Source of the DNA: Candidatus Nitrososphaera evergladensis SR1
GTDB taxonomy: Archaea; Thermoproteota; Nitrososphaeria; Nitrososphaerales; Nitrososphaeraceae
Length of the DNA stretch: 64,000 bases
Direction: 5' to 3'
Assembly: GCF_000730285.1 (NCBI RefSeq)
Contig: NZ_CP007174.1
Location: forward strand, 1,116,001 to 1,180,000
The notes beneath the pieces are model-generated. The model had not been told where the DNA came from. It made no database searches and was given only the letters and a program-made list of their open reading frames with translations. Both the position numbers and the translations under genes were made by a program. Below, one piece after another: positions 26,102 to 33,399 of the stretch; within the stretch, counting starts at the first letter, position 1; every line of letters begins with the position of its first letter.

Positions 26102-27943
26102 TCAAATCTGCTCCCTCGTAAAGACACTTAGAGAAAGGGGCGAAGATTCATTGAATTGGTCCTCGTTCAGAGAGTTTATTTTTCCAAGCCAGAACCTTTT
26201 GCGGTCTCCATCAAAATCGACCTTTCTGATTTCTTCTTTAAAGACACCTATCTGCGCTATCTTGCCCTGTCTTATTGCAGAACGTAGGTTAGTGACCCGC
26301 TCGACCTTGAGCTTCATGTACACACCTTCTCCAGACTGGTAAATGTCATAGTTATCCAGAGTCTTTCCTTTCTCTGAGCCTATGCCACGCTCTTTCCAGT
26401 TTCCATTCCATCTGTTTATCCCGTTTTGAATGCAAAAGACATCTTGAGCATAGTCTTTTAGTGCAAATTTACCTAGCGCCTTGGAACCTTTGCCTAGGTC
26501 TCTGGTGACGGATATCCCGTCAGTCGCTATGAATGCCACGTCCTTTTCGATTCCATTGTTTCTTATGTATCGGTAAATCTGAGCTCGTGTGCTGCCTGTA
26601 ATGTGCGAAGCAATAACAGGATTGAAGAAGGTTCCCATTACTCTCTTTTTCTCTAATTGCATAGTTTCTGCCGTCTTGCCATAAATCGAGTTTAGCATTT
26701 CCTTGAATGGGATATGAAGAGGATCATTTCTTTCCTTTAGCTCTGTCTTTTTGGCATAGTATTCGCGGACGAATTCATCGTACGGGTGATAGTTAGGATC
26801 GTTTGGAACAAACTGCCACGAGTCTAATATCTCATACCACTCTTTTCTTTCACAAGCTTTCAATTCCTCTATGCTCACATAAGTGACAAACTTGCCCGTT
26901 GGATAAACGAGATTTGCATTGGCCTTAAACGGAAAAGGGCCGAGATACTTCCAATCAGGAACATTCGCAACCACCTTGAAAAAGCCCATCGTCGCGCCAC
27001 TTTCAATGGCATTTCCTTGCATCCATTGGCCGTCTGTCAAGTCATGCAGCTTGGCAATCTTGTCAGGATACGCCGAGTTGATGTCATAATTTCTTGCTTC
27101 GCCGATAACGCCTCTTTTTGTCTGTTCAAACCTCCCGCCTACAAATGCTCTGTAAGCCAATACTTGAGTATGTAATGGCACCTCGGCAAACCTAGGAAAT
27201 GCTATTCCGCGGAATATCATTGCCCTAGATGCAAGATATGCCGATGACAGGAGTCTTTTTGGATAGAAGCCAGCGGCTTGGTAGTAGAGCTCAAGCCACT
27301 TTTCTCCAAGTGCTTTTGTCATAATGCAATCATTGATGCAGTACTCACGCAGAAGGCGGATGTGGCGCCGGCGAAATCTTGCAGAAAATTCGCCTCTTGC
27401 AGACTTTAGTCCTTTAAAGTGCTCAGGCATCGGTCCTATGTTTCTCTCGTAGGCTTGCTGCAGGCTAGTTTTGAAAAACTGAGCAATGTCATAAAACGAT
27501 ACTGATTTGTGTCCTTTGGTTATGGTCAAGCATTTTTTTGGGATGTATTTTATGCGAAAGTCTCCGTGCTGAAAAGCAAGCTCTCTTGTGTGGAGGTATC
27601 TTTCAAGCTCTTTGCCAAGCAGCTTTAAAATGACAATGGCATCAAACTTTAGGTTATAGAATACGTTGACAGCATTCTGGTACTTTTTGTGAAAGAGAAA
27701 ATCTAGTACAGTGTCTGCGGATACGTCTTTGTCTAGGTATCTGCCGTCCGAGTCTGCAATTAAAAATATGTCTCCCTGATACGTCTCTGTGTCTAATCCA
27801 TAGACCGGCCTTATTCCCGCATCCGTTGCCTTTCTGTGCTGTGCCACTGTCGTATCGATCTTGGACAAATCTTTGTAATCTGTCATTGGTATAGACAACG
27901 ATGAGAGTAATGATGGTGGTGTCATGGCGAAGGATTTTGCCAA
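26102..27943 (-). CDS. polB: Casposon family B DNA polymerase
   Basis: A 613-residue PolB of the compact type found in casposons and related to protein-primed polymerases. The 3'-5' exonuclease domain starts with VYGLDTETYQGD and continues to FYNLKFDAIVIL and REYCINDCIMTKAL. The polymerase motifs are A NYDINSAYPDKI, B FKEMLNSIYGKTAE and C FIATDGISV. Motif C keeps the second Asp of the usual DTD, the catalytic one, but has Ala for the first. It presumably copies the element. It is the last gene of a four-gene minus-strand operon, and its start overlaps the upstream coiled-coil gene by 22 bp. Confidence 0.92.
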   Translation of the reverse strand: MAKSFAMTPPSLLSSLSIPMTDYKDLSKIDTTVAQHRKATDAGIRPVYGLDTETYQGDIFLIADSDGRYLDKDVSADTVLDFLFHKKYQNAVNVFYNLKFDAIVILKLLGKELERYLHTRELAFQHGDFRIKYIPKKCLTITKGHKSVSFYDIAQFFKTSLQQAYERNIGPMPEHFKGLKSARGEFSARFRRRHIRLLREYCINDCIMTKALGEKWLELYYQAAGFYPKRLLSSAYLASRAMIFRGIAFPRFAEVPLHTQVLAYRAFVGGRFEQTKRGVIGEARNYDINSAYPDKIAKLHDLTDGQWMQGNAIESGATMGFFKVVANVPDWKYLGPFPFKANANLVYPTGKFVTYVSIEELKACERKEWYEILDSWQFVPNDPNYHPYDEFVREYYAKKTELKERNDPLHIPFKEMLNSIYGKTAETMQLEKKRVMGTFFNPVIASHITGSTRAQIYRYIRNNGIEKDVAFIATDGISVTRDLGKGSKALGKFALKDYAQDVFCIQNGINRWNGNWKERGIGSEKGKTLDNYDIYQSGEGVYMKLKVERVTNLRSAIRQGKIAQIGVFKEEIRKVDFDGDRKRFWLGKINSLNEDQFNESSPLSLSVFTREQI

Positions 27944-28314
27944 ATGACATCCGGAATCTCCCCTTTTCTTCCACGCCTGCGCTCAAAGAATAACTTGAAT
28001 ACTTCGCCATATGGGAGCTCATGAGGAGTACCGCGAATATTGCTATGGATAAGGCGAACGTAGCGATGAACTCCCTTCATCCATTGTGAACGCTCCGCAT
28101 TTGCCTCTTGTCTTTTTTGCAGACGACTTTCTTTACTCTCTTGCTCTTTGCGTTTTTGACTCCGCTGCGATACTGCGCTTATTCTTGTCTCAACGCGTGA
28201 CAATTCCTCTTTCAGTTCATTCCTCAATTTCCTCACAGTTGATGTATTTCGAAATATTTCTAAGGCATCAAGTTGTGCTTGTATCTTTTTCCTTTGCTCC
28301 GCCAGTGTTGTCAT
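27922..28314 (-). CDS. Small coiled-coil protein upstream of polB
   Basis: A 130-residue, highly charged protein. Residues 1-75 form a long heptad helix (EQRKKIQAQLDALEIFRNTS, LKEELSRVETRISAVSQRSQ) and residues 80-125 a basic tail (VHRYVRLIHSNIRGTPHELP, RRRGRKGEIPDVIWQNPSP). It overlaps polB by 22 bp, which suggests coupled synthesis and a role with the polymerase, such as DNA binding or replication initiation; this is inference from position. Confidence 0.7.
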   Translation of the reverse strand: MTTLAEQRKKIQAQLDALEIFRNTSTVRKLRNELKEELSRVETRISAVSQRSQKRKEQESKESRLQKRQEANAERSQWMKGVHRYVRLIHSNIRGTPHELPYGEVFKLFFERRRGRKGEIPDVIWQNPSP

Positions 28315-28369
28315 TTTTTTCTTTTCTACCTCTGAAAAAGAAAGTATTGGAAAGATTGGGAGCGGCCGG

Positions 28370-28765
28370 TCAATAGACCAGCCTGAATCTTCGTATCATC
28401 CTGTCGTTTCTGCTTTTGTCTAACCATGTTAGTATCTTGACAGTCTTGCCAATCTTTATCCGGCCACTGTCCAATCCCCTCGACCATTGATTGATCAGGC
28501 TAACATTGGCAGAGCCGTTTGACCTTAATGGCAGGATGGCGTCAATCCATATGCCATTGTCTTTGTATGAGACATCAGTGCACTGGCTATACTCCGTGGC
28601 GTAGATCTGCCTGGTTTGAGGCTTGACTTCGAGTACATTGGGACTGTCTTTGTCCATGCTGTCGAATCTCCCTAGGCGGATGAATTTCCTTTTCCGTGTT
28701 TCTGGAGTAGCCGAAAGGCTTTTGTCGGGGGTGGTGGAAGAAATATTGGATACCGTTTCTTCCAT
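28370..28765 (-). CDS. Unknown casposon protein
   Basis: A 131-residue protein with a disordered Ser/Thr-rich start (EETVSNISSTTPDKSLS) and a beta-rich core (KFIRLGRFDSMDKDSPNVLE, NGIWIDAILPLRSNGSANVS). The C-terminal part KIGKTVKILTWLDKSRNDRM is basic, and the core could be an OB-like nucleic-acid-binding fold, but no motif proves it. It lies in the polB operon, four bases after the next upstream gene. Confidence 0.6.
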   Translation of the reverse strand: MEETVSNISSTTPDKSLSATPETRKRKFIRLGRFDSMDKDSPNVLEVKPQTRQIYATEYSQCTDVSYKDNGIWIDAILPLRSNGSANVSLINQWSRGLDSGRIKIGKTVKILTWLDKSRNDRMIRRFRLVY

Positions 28766-28769
28766 TTTT

Positions 28770-29021
28770 TTATTCGCCCTCCTGTACTGGCGTCAGCTTG
28801 AGGAACTGCTCTGTGCCCATCTGCACCAGTTTGACGTTTACGTATCTCGCGTTTTTTCCGCAGTTTGCAAGAGCACCTTTTGGCAATGCAACCAACTTTG
28901 AAAAATTCTGGTTGCAGATTTTTCTATTTCCAAAGTCGATGGTTATTTGTTCGCCACCGACTTTTTCTTTTGTACTTCCTTTCACGTTATTTCTTACGTA
29001 ATTCACAACATACGTCTCCAA
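28770..29021 (-). CDS. Unknown small casposon protein, first gene of the polB operon
   Basis: An 83-residue protein with alternating strands (QITIDFGNRKICNQNFSKLV, YVNVKLVQMGTEQFLKLTPV). The pattern again resembles a small beta-barrel, and it may pair with the next gene product. Its promoter (TATA-like CTATAAACA on this strand, near 29030) overlaps the palindrome region shared with the divergent winged-helix gene. Confidence 0.6.
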   Translation of the reverse strand: METYVVNYVRNNVKGSTKEKVGGEQITIDFGNRKICNQNFSKLVALPKGALANCGKNARYVNVKLVQMGTEQFLKLTPVQEGE

Positions 29022-29040
29022 ACCCTAATGTTTATAGCGG

Positions 29041-29075
29041 TACGCAAAGTACCCTAGGGTACACAAAGTAGCGTA
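29041..29075. promoter_or_regulatory. Palindromic operator between the divergent casposon operons
   Basis: GTACCCTAGGGTAC (29049-29062) is a perfect 14-bp palindrome, flanked by TACGCAAA on the left and ACAAAGTAGCGTA on the right, which are themselves near-inverted. It lies between the polB operon (start 29021) and the winged-helix gene (start 29080), where one bound dimer could control both. The winged-helix protein is the natural candidate as its own regulator. Confidence 0.6.
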
Positions 29076-29079
29076 CTGA

Positions 29080-29682
29080 GTGATGGAACTAAATGATTAT
29101 TATTGTAGAAGGATGTTGGCGAGCCTTGAAAAGAGGGGAAAGCTTGGATCTAATGAATTCAAAAGAGTGATGACTGCCGGCCCCAATCCAATAATGTCTG
29201 AACGGCCTTTTAGAGAGAGGCTGCGCCTCCTCGTGGAAGCAGGTCTCGTGACTCGTTTACCTGATAAGGAAGACAGCGGGAAAGTGTGGTATACTCTGGA
29301 ACCGGGCATTCTGGACAATGAGCGTGCATTATTCAACGAAATTCAGGAACGACTTGAGGAGATGGATAGACAATATGCCCAAATGGAAAAGAATATCTCT
29401 GCAATAAGCACAGTCGATAAGGCATATCAACTGTCCTTGGCAATGAGGGAGCTAGCGAGCATCGAGTACCGTCTATGGATTCTCAAAGTAATATTTCGCA
29501 GAAATAAGAGACCTAAGGTTCTTTCCAAGAAGATAGAAGAACTGAAAGGAAAATTGTTTCATCTGACTCACATTGGAAATGCGGATAAGTGGACAGTCCA
29601 AGTTATCTTGGGAGTCCTAGAAAGGCTGGAGGCTGAGCTGCATCGAGAGTTAGTTGCATCTCAAGAAGAGATGACATCATAA
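29080..29682 (+). CDS. Winged-helix DNA-binding protein of the casposon
   Basis: A 200-residue protein with an N-terminal winged helix (CRRMLASLEKRGKLGSNEFK, FRERLRLLVEAGLVTRLPDK, VWYTLEPG) and a long helical coiled-coil C-terminal half (about 85-195). Probably the regulator of the divergent polB operon and of itself through the palindrome in front. The start is GTG 29080 or ATG 29083. Casposons of several families carry HTH genes, but their roles are unknown. Confidence 0.75.
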   Translation: MMELNDYYCRRMLASLEKRGKLGSNEFKRVMTAGPNPIMSERPFRERLRLLVEAGLVTRLPDKEDSGKVWYTLEPGILDNERALFNEIQERLEEMDRQYAQMEKNISAISTVDKAYQLSLAMRELASIEYRLWILKVIFRRNKRPKVLSKKIEELKGKLFHLTHIGNADKWTVQVILGVLERLEAELHRELVASQEEMTS

Positions 29683-29708
29683 TCCGTGTTTATTACCGTG
29701 TAGACAGT

Positions 29709-29734
29709 TGTTTACAGCTGTAAACAGGCGTAAA
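29709..29734 (+). promoter_or_regulatory. 18-bp palindromic operator of the ribbon-helix-helix gene
   Basis: TGTTTACAGCTGTAAACA (29709-29726) is a perfect 18-bp palindrome. A further half-site GTAAAC follows at 29730-29735 (GGCGTAAACATG), spaced like tandem ribbon-helix-helix operators. It lies directly in front of the GTG start at 29738, so autorepression is likely. Confidence 0.6.
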
Positions 29735-29737
29735 CAT

Positions 29738-29953
29738 GTGACAAAAACAATAACTGCTAGAATACCCGACGAAGTCCACTCGGAGGTACTAAATAGATGC
29801 AATCGAGCGGGCGTAAACATCAACTACTTCCTTAATCGCGCACTTGAGCTCGTAATTACAGGAAGTTCGCAATTTGAATTTGGCGATGAAGAGGTTGAAG
29901 ACGATGAAGGTCATCAACAAAGAACATTACAAAAATCCCTCGTAATTAATTGA
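29738..29953 (+). CDS. Ribbon-helix-helix (CopG/Arc-like) DNA-binding protein
   Basis: A 71-residue protein: an N-terminal beta strand (TKTITARIPDEVHSEVLNRC), then two helices (NINYFLNRALELVITG) and an acidic tail (FGDEEVEDDEGHQQ). This is the classic RHH layout. The GTG at 29738 starts it exactly at the strand; the longer frame from 29708 runs through the palindromic operator and is unlikely. It is probably a plasmid-type copy or operon repressor. Confidence 0.75.
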   Translation: MTKTITARIPDEVHSEVLNRCNRAGVNINYFLNRALELVITGSSQFEFGDEEVEDDEGHQQRTLQKSLVIN

Positions 29954-30094
29954 GGAACTAGGAGCGTTTTCTATCCTTAGGAACCGTAACCGCTGCACTT
30001 GAAAATGTATGAATAGTAAATTGCGAGTCAGTGGACTATGCCCTAAGATACGAGACAGCGATAGAATACAACGTGAAAAGGTGTATGAAACAGA

Positions 30095-30370
30095 TTGCTG
30101 ACACGGAAGCTTAGACAAAACAGTATCAAAAGTATCGAAGGCATGATAGATAAGATGGAAGAACTAAATCACAAGCATGTAGAAGACGAAATGGCAAAAG
30201 GAAGGAACCCCGATGAAAGTATTGTTATGCAGGTTAACGAAATGTATCGTCTTCTCTTAAGAGGGTGGCTGCGATCAGAGAAAGAACTCTTGGAAGTTGA
30301 GGAAAGAATCCGAGAACTGGAAAAGAAGTCTAGAAAGCAAAATACAACAAGAAAGAAGCGCAAGAAATAA
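30095..30370 (+). CDS. Small basic coiled-coil protein, unknown
   Basis: Up to 91 residues, mostly one long charged helix (KSIEGMIDKMEELNHKHVED, LLEVEERIRELEKKSRKQNT) ending in a Lys/Arg-rich tail. Starts are TTG 30095 or ATG 30143, and I cannot choose between them. No family recognised. It follows the RHH gene in the same direction inside the casposon. Confidence 0.45.
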   Translation: MLTRKLRQNSIKSIEGMIDKMEELNHKHVEDEMAKGRNPDESIVMQVNEMYRLLLRGWLRSEKELLEVEERIRELEKKSRKQNTTRKKRKK

Positions 30371-30480
30371 TCAGCGAGTCCGGTCTGTTTACTCGCCTTG
30401 TTACTGCAATGATTCTTCTGGCCTTTTGTCCATGTTCAGACAACGATTGATGTTATGGTCTAAAGATACTGTTCAACAAA

Positions 30481-30550
30481 TCATAACGTACGACAATACT
30501 TAGTCACGCGGCACAAATCCACGCTCAAAAAGGCGGAAGGAAACATCTTA
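30481..30550 (+). pseudogene. Remnant A of a cas1 5' region
   Basis: It begins TCATAACGTACGACAATAC, close to the operator part of the intact cas1 leader (TCATAACGCACGTCATAAC). It continues with GCGGCACAAA, the inner motif of the terminal repeat in its right-end orientation, then ACGCTCAAAAAGGCGGAAGG, which aligns with the cas1 start (ACGCTCAAGGGCAGAAAG) with a 2-base insertion. The reading frame is broken. It stands just before the DUF3237-like gene. Confidence 0.5.
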
Positions 30551-30566
30551 TCGACGGAATGACAGG

Positions 30567-31010
30567 TTAGGCTTTGTATCCTTTTACGCGAACTTCTCCA
30601 GTTGCCAAGTTTACCGTCCCGACTCCCCATACAACTATAGAATTTACCCAAGCGTGCGCCGAGTAGTTAGACTTCAACGTCACATTCTCCCGCAAATGGA
30701 CGATGCCCTTAGCGTCGATAGTTCCTATTCCGTCGGCGAACATTGATACCTTCCCCCCATCAGCCATATCGAATTGTCCATGAATGTGAAGCTCTGATAG
30801 ACCATCAGCACGAATGTTGAGATAATCCACTCCGTGCCATGAGCCTTTGAACCTGGGGCCATCGACAGTACCTTCAAGCGATACATCGAACCGCGCACCC
30901 TCGGGAGGCGGAGCGGCCTTTCCTGTGGTTATTGCCTGCAAGTTTGCACCATACTCAACAACGCCTGTGATGTGCAATGCAACCTCATAGACGAGTTCCG
31001 ATGATTCCAT
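30567..31010 (-). CDS. DUF3237-like protein
   Basis: A beta-rich protein of 147 residues from ATG 31010 (a TTG at 31052 would add 14). The sequence fits the DUF3237 beta-barrel family: LVYEVALHITGVVEYGANLQ, GPRFKGSWHGVDYLNIRADG, MFADGIGTIDAKGIVHL. Members are uncharacterised, with possible small-molecule binding. It is the last gene before the right terminal repeat and lies between that repeat and cas1 remnant A, so it may have been captured in an earlier insertion round. Confidence 0.7.
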   Translation of the reverse strand: MESSELVYEVALHITGVVEYGANLQAITTGKAAPPPEGARFDVSLEGTVDGPRFKGSWHGVDYLNIRADGLSELHIHGQFDMADGGKVSMFADGIGTIDAKGIVHLRENVTLKSNYSAHAWVNSIVVWGVGTVNLATGEVRVKGYKA

Positions 31011-31098
31011 TTGCTTAGATATCGGCTTCTTGTCTATAACTTTGTGCCCCAAGCCCGTCGTTACTTCTGGTATGCGTACTGTTGTACATCATTACAAA

Positions 31099-31141
31099 AA
31101 GCGGCACAAATTCCCTCGTAAAAAGGGGGGAGAGTGTTTTT
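31099..31141 (-). repeat. Right terminal inverted repeat of the casposon
   Basis: 43 bp, the exact reverse complement of 19806-19848, reading AAGCGGCACAAATTCCCTCG at its inner end and GGAGAGTGTTTTT at its outer end. Perfect identity over this length indicates that the element is young or kept functional. Confidence 0.93.
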
Positions 31142-31154
31142 AGCGACAAAGAGT
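31142..31154 (+). repeat. Right target-site duplication of the casposon
   Basis: AGCGACAAAGAGT, followed by AAAA, the same as at 19793. A related AGCGGAAAAAGAGTA stands at about 31249-31263 and may be a decayed copy of the same target. Confidence 0.85.
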
Positions 31155-31197
31155 AAAAGGGAACGCACCCTTCCACGCTCACTTTTGTGCCGCTTTT
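31155..31197 (+). repeat. Decayed second left terminal repeat, abutting the casposon
   Basis: Directly after the right target duplication the sequence runs AAAAGGGAACGCACCC, then TTCCACGCTCACTTTTGTGC, then CGCTTTT. It lines up with the left terminal repeat: AAAA at the start, ACG in the middle, and TTTGTGCCGCTT at the same distance. This looks like the left end of an older casposon into whose border the intact element inserted. Confidence 0.55.
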
Positions 31198-31329
31198 GCA
31201 GCCTATTTGACGCGAAAAAGCGCTTCTTTTTTGTAGCTCGCAACGCTAGCTAGCGGAAAAAGAGTAGGAAGGAAGTGGATAAAGGGAATCTCCTCTTTGA
31301 GCACAAAAATCTGTACTGTCTTGTAACCT

Positions 31330-31410
31330 GTAAAGCTCGGTAGCTGGTAAGGATGGCCAGCTCAAGAATGACCTTGAAAGGAAAGAAGAACCACAACAAT
31401 ACCTGAACAT
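31330..31410 (+). pseudogene. Remnant B of a cas1 5' end
   Basis: ATG at 31368 reads MTLKGKKNHNNT and then stops (31404-31406), against TLKGRKNHYNIK in the intact Cas1. Upstream, TAAAGCTCGGT matches TAAAGCTCAGT of the intact cas1 leader. The coding similarity ends after about a dozen residues. It stands 40 bp before the secreted-protein gene at 31446. Confidence 0.6.
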
Positions 31411-31445
31411 CATGATAGAATCGTCTTCCTTTAATTTGATTAATC

Positions 31446-32333
31446 ATGATGACCTTGATAACCCAAGTGCAAAAATTGTTTGCTCGCATAATGCGGCAGC
31501 CCATAATGACCCTATTCCTTTTCGTGGCGCTATTGTTGTTATTGTTACTGAAGCCAGCGTCAATCTTTGCTCAAGGAAAAATAGATGTTACATCATCTCC
31601 AGCATATTTTGGAAACTTGCCGTCAGCTCTCGCTGCAAGCGATAATAACAATAGTGCATCTGCCGATAACACTTGGTATATCGGCAAAGGAACCAAGCCA
31701 GATACTTATGTCAAGTATGCAATCAACAATCTTGGAACTAACAACAACCAGACATTCATTATGACTATATACTTCAAAGATTACAATGTAACTGGAAAGT
31801 ATTGGATAGCACCTGTGTATATTTTTGATGCTCCTAACAAGGAAAATAATATTGATGCAGGTAGATTTCCCCATCTCGTAAACGGGACATTTCTATTAAA
31901 TGATGAGACAATGAGAGTAATACAAGGCTCAGACATTCCTCAGCAATTAGCTCAATACAAAGACGCTTATGGATATTCATTGGACTGGCTGAGTGATTTT
32001 GCCACGAAATCTTCTCCAAGGTCTTTATCGCAGCCTTCTTGGGGCAAAGCAGCAAGTTTGGGCGGCATCGAGATTTGGCTAAAAAGTACGGAGACTCTGA
32101 CGGTGCCGGCAGGTACATTCAATACGACCGTGATAACTTGGCATAAGGGTGCTGCTGCTTCCGACAGCAAGATATGGGTAAACAAGGATTTCCCATATCC
32201 AATAAAAGCAAGAGTCTACTCTGAAGTGATTCATCCGCCTGCGCCTATTTGGTTTGAATTTGAGCTTTTGGAGTATGGCAAAGGCAGCCTGTTGAACCGC
32301 TGGCAATCGTCGGATTATTTAACCCTTAACTAG
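31446..32333 (+). CDS. Secreted protein of unknown function
   Basis: A 295-residue protein with a long signal segment (IMTLFLFVALLLLLLLKPAS, cleavage likely near IFAQG) and a beta-rich exported domain with many N-x-S/T sites (TNNNQTF, YNVTGKY, LVNGTFLL, FNTTVITW). The C-terminal half (IEIWLKSTETLTVPAGTFNT, VNKDFPYPIKARVYSE) recalls domains in which a side-chain-rich strand precedes a conserved 'PAGTF..TVITW' turn, seen in archaeal surface proteins. The function is unknown. It follows cas1 remnant B in the same direction. Confidence 0.75.
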   Translation: MMTLITQVQKLFARIMRQPIMTLFLFVALLLLLLLKPASIFAQGKIDVTSSPAYFGNLPSALAASDNNNSASADNTWYIGKGTKPDTYVKYAINNLGTNNNQTFIMTIYFKDYNVTGKYWIAPVYIFDAPNKENNIDAGRFPHLVNGTFLLNDETMRVIQGSDIPQQLAQYKDAYGYSLDWLSDFATKSSPRSLSQPSWGKAASLGGIEIWLKSTETLTVPAGTFNTTVITWHKGAAASDSKIWVNKDFPYPIKARVYSEVIHPPAPIWFEFELLEYGKGSLLNRWQSSDYLTLN

Positions 32334-32420
32334 CGCAGTCTCTAGTACATAATCACTACCGTGGGAGAAGACCCGTTTATACGTGGAGACCCAAAATAGT
32401 TTCTCATCTTTGGCCTTGTC

Positions 32421-32635
32421 ATGACAGTGCTTGCCATAGTGTTCGTCATTTTCTACGTCTTGCCAAATTTGCATATTCCATTAATTATTCTCATACTTAA
32501 CGGGTACATCACAAATTGGAACAATATTCTGGCTTACTGGTAGACTTCTCGTGCATACTCTTGCCGCTAATGCAGGCAGAGATGATTTCAGGTCAGACAA
32601 TGACGATAAATGAAGCTGTCATGAAATTCGCTTAG
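32421..32635 (+). pseudogene. Broken gene for a small membrane protein
   Basis: From ATG 32421 a strongly hydrophobic frame (MTVLAIVFVIFYVLPNLHIP, LIILILNGYITNWNNILAYW) stops at 32541. In the next frame the sequence continues as plausible protein (VDFSCILLPLMQAEMISGQT, MTINEAVMKFA) to a stop at 32633. Before the ATG, reading GEDPFIRGDPK also runs into a stop at 32397. One frameshift and one stop therefore suggest a decayed gene with two membrane helices. Confidence 0.45.
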
Positions 32636-32639
32636 GGTG

Positions 32640-32735
32640 GACCGAAAAGCTAAAGCTTGGGAATTATTAGCACCGCTATGACGGTAGCTGGCCAAAAGAA
32701 CCATTACAACGTCAAGGCGCTACTCCTGGTATTAT
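32640..32735 (+). pseudogene. Remnant C of a cas1 5' end
   Basis: AAAGAACCATTACAAC (32695-32710) is a 16-base exact match to cas1 (19943-19958), followed by GTCAAG against ATCAAG. It reads QKNHYNVKALL, against RKNHYNIKMLK. Upstream, CGGTAGCTGG is shared with remnant B. No start codon or further Cas1 sequence follows. The secreted-protein gene at 32775 ends 40 bp later on the other strand. Confidence 0.65.
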
Positions 32736-32774
32736 CGCTGCACTGCACATGATCTAACTCTGAGATTCTCTCTA

Positions 32775-33350
32775 TTATGTACAGACACCACAACATGCGC
32801 AATCGTAGGCTAATATCTTGCCGCTAAATGCATCGACATAATATAGATAAAAATACCTAGGTGCAGGGGCCTCATACTTTTCCTTGTCCGTTTTATCTGT
32901 GACAACCCATATGTACTTGTCGCTTGTGTCATTTTTTGATATAAAAAATGCATGGTCGCCATAGTTGCCTATGAAGGGCCGTGTATCAGTCCAATTAACC
33001 GCGAGTGTTGCAGGATTGGCTATGTAGATTACGTACTGCGAAACTGTATCGTTAGCCCAAGGAATTGTACCATTATACTTCCAGTACTGAAATTGAATTG
33101 TACGGATGATACTATCCTTGCCGATGCCCGGCAAATGGGAATTAGCTATGATTTGTGCAGCTGTTTGGTTTGAGATTGTCGTCATCATCGTGCGTAAAGA
33201 CTGGACAGACGACTGCTGTTTTGTACTGATGATGGCTTTACCGTTAGTAGTATATGTGGTGTTGCCAAAGGTAGGCACAGCAAGCGCTACAGTAGATGGT
33301 GTCAGTAAAAATACAATTCCGACAACAACGACAATGCTCTTCAGCATCAT
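32775..33350 (-). CDS. Secreted protein of unknown function
   Basis: A 191-residue protein with a typical signal peptide (MMLKSIVVVVGIVFLLTPST, cleavage near ALAVP). The exported part has several N-x-S/T sites and a C-terminal PepSY-like ending (FYLYYVDAFSGKILAYDCAC), finishing CACCGVCT with four Cys, perhaps a metal or disulfide site. No family is recognised with confidence. It is convergent with remnant C. Confidence 0.7.
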   Translation of the reverse strand: MMLKSIVVVVGIVFLLTPSTVALAVPTFGNTTYTTNGKAIISTKQQSSVQSLRTMMTTISNQTAAQIIANSHLPGIGKDSIIRTIQFQYWKYNGTIPWANDTVSQYVIYIANPATLAVNWTDTRPFIGNYGDHAFFISKNDTSDKYIWVVTDKTDKEKYEAPAPRYFYLYYVDAFSGKILAYDCACCGVCT

Positions 33351-33399
33351 CGCCTAACAGTACGAGCAAGTGGCGTTAAAGTATTGAGCAGAAATTCTA

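Larger units (their letters stand above)
19806..31141. mobile_element. Casposon (Cas1-encoded self-synthesising transposon), about 11.3 kb
   Basis: Bounded by identical 43-bp terminal inverted repeats and a direct target duplication. In order it carries cas1, a HEPN-domain protein, a gene fragment, a nuclease-NACHT-pentapeptide protein, then on the other strand a family B DNA polymerase with three small genes, then a winged-helix protein, a ribbon-helix-helix protein, a small coiled-coil protein, a cas1 remnant and a DUF3237-like gene. Cas1 plus PolB plus inverted repeats defines casposons. The exact ends and an intact integrase suggest recent or ongoing mobility. The element is visibly more AT-rich than its chromosomal neighbours. 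No CRISPR array and no cas2 or cas4 is present. Confidence 0.9.

Noticed and set aside
19806-31141. A CRISPR-Cas locus around cas1
   Set aside because: No array, no cas2, cas4 or effector genes; the ends and polB show a casposon instead.
31061-31243. 60-codon minus-strand frame across the right terminal repeat
   Set aside because: It crosses the repeat, target duplication and decayed repeat, which are non-coding.
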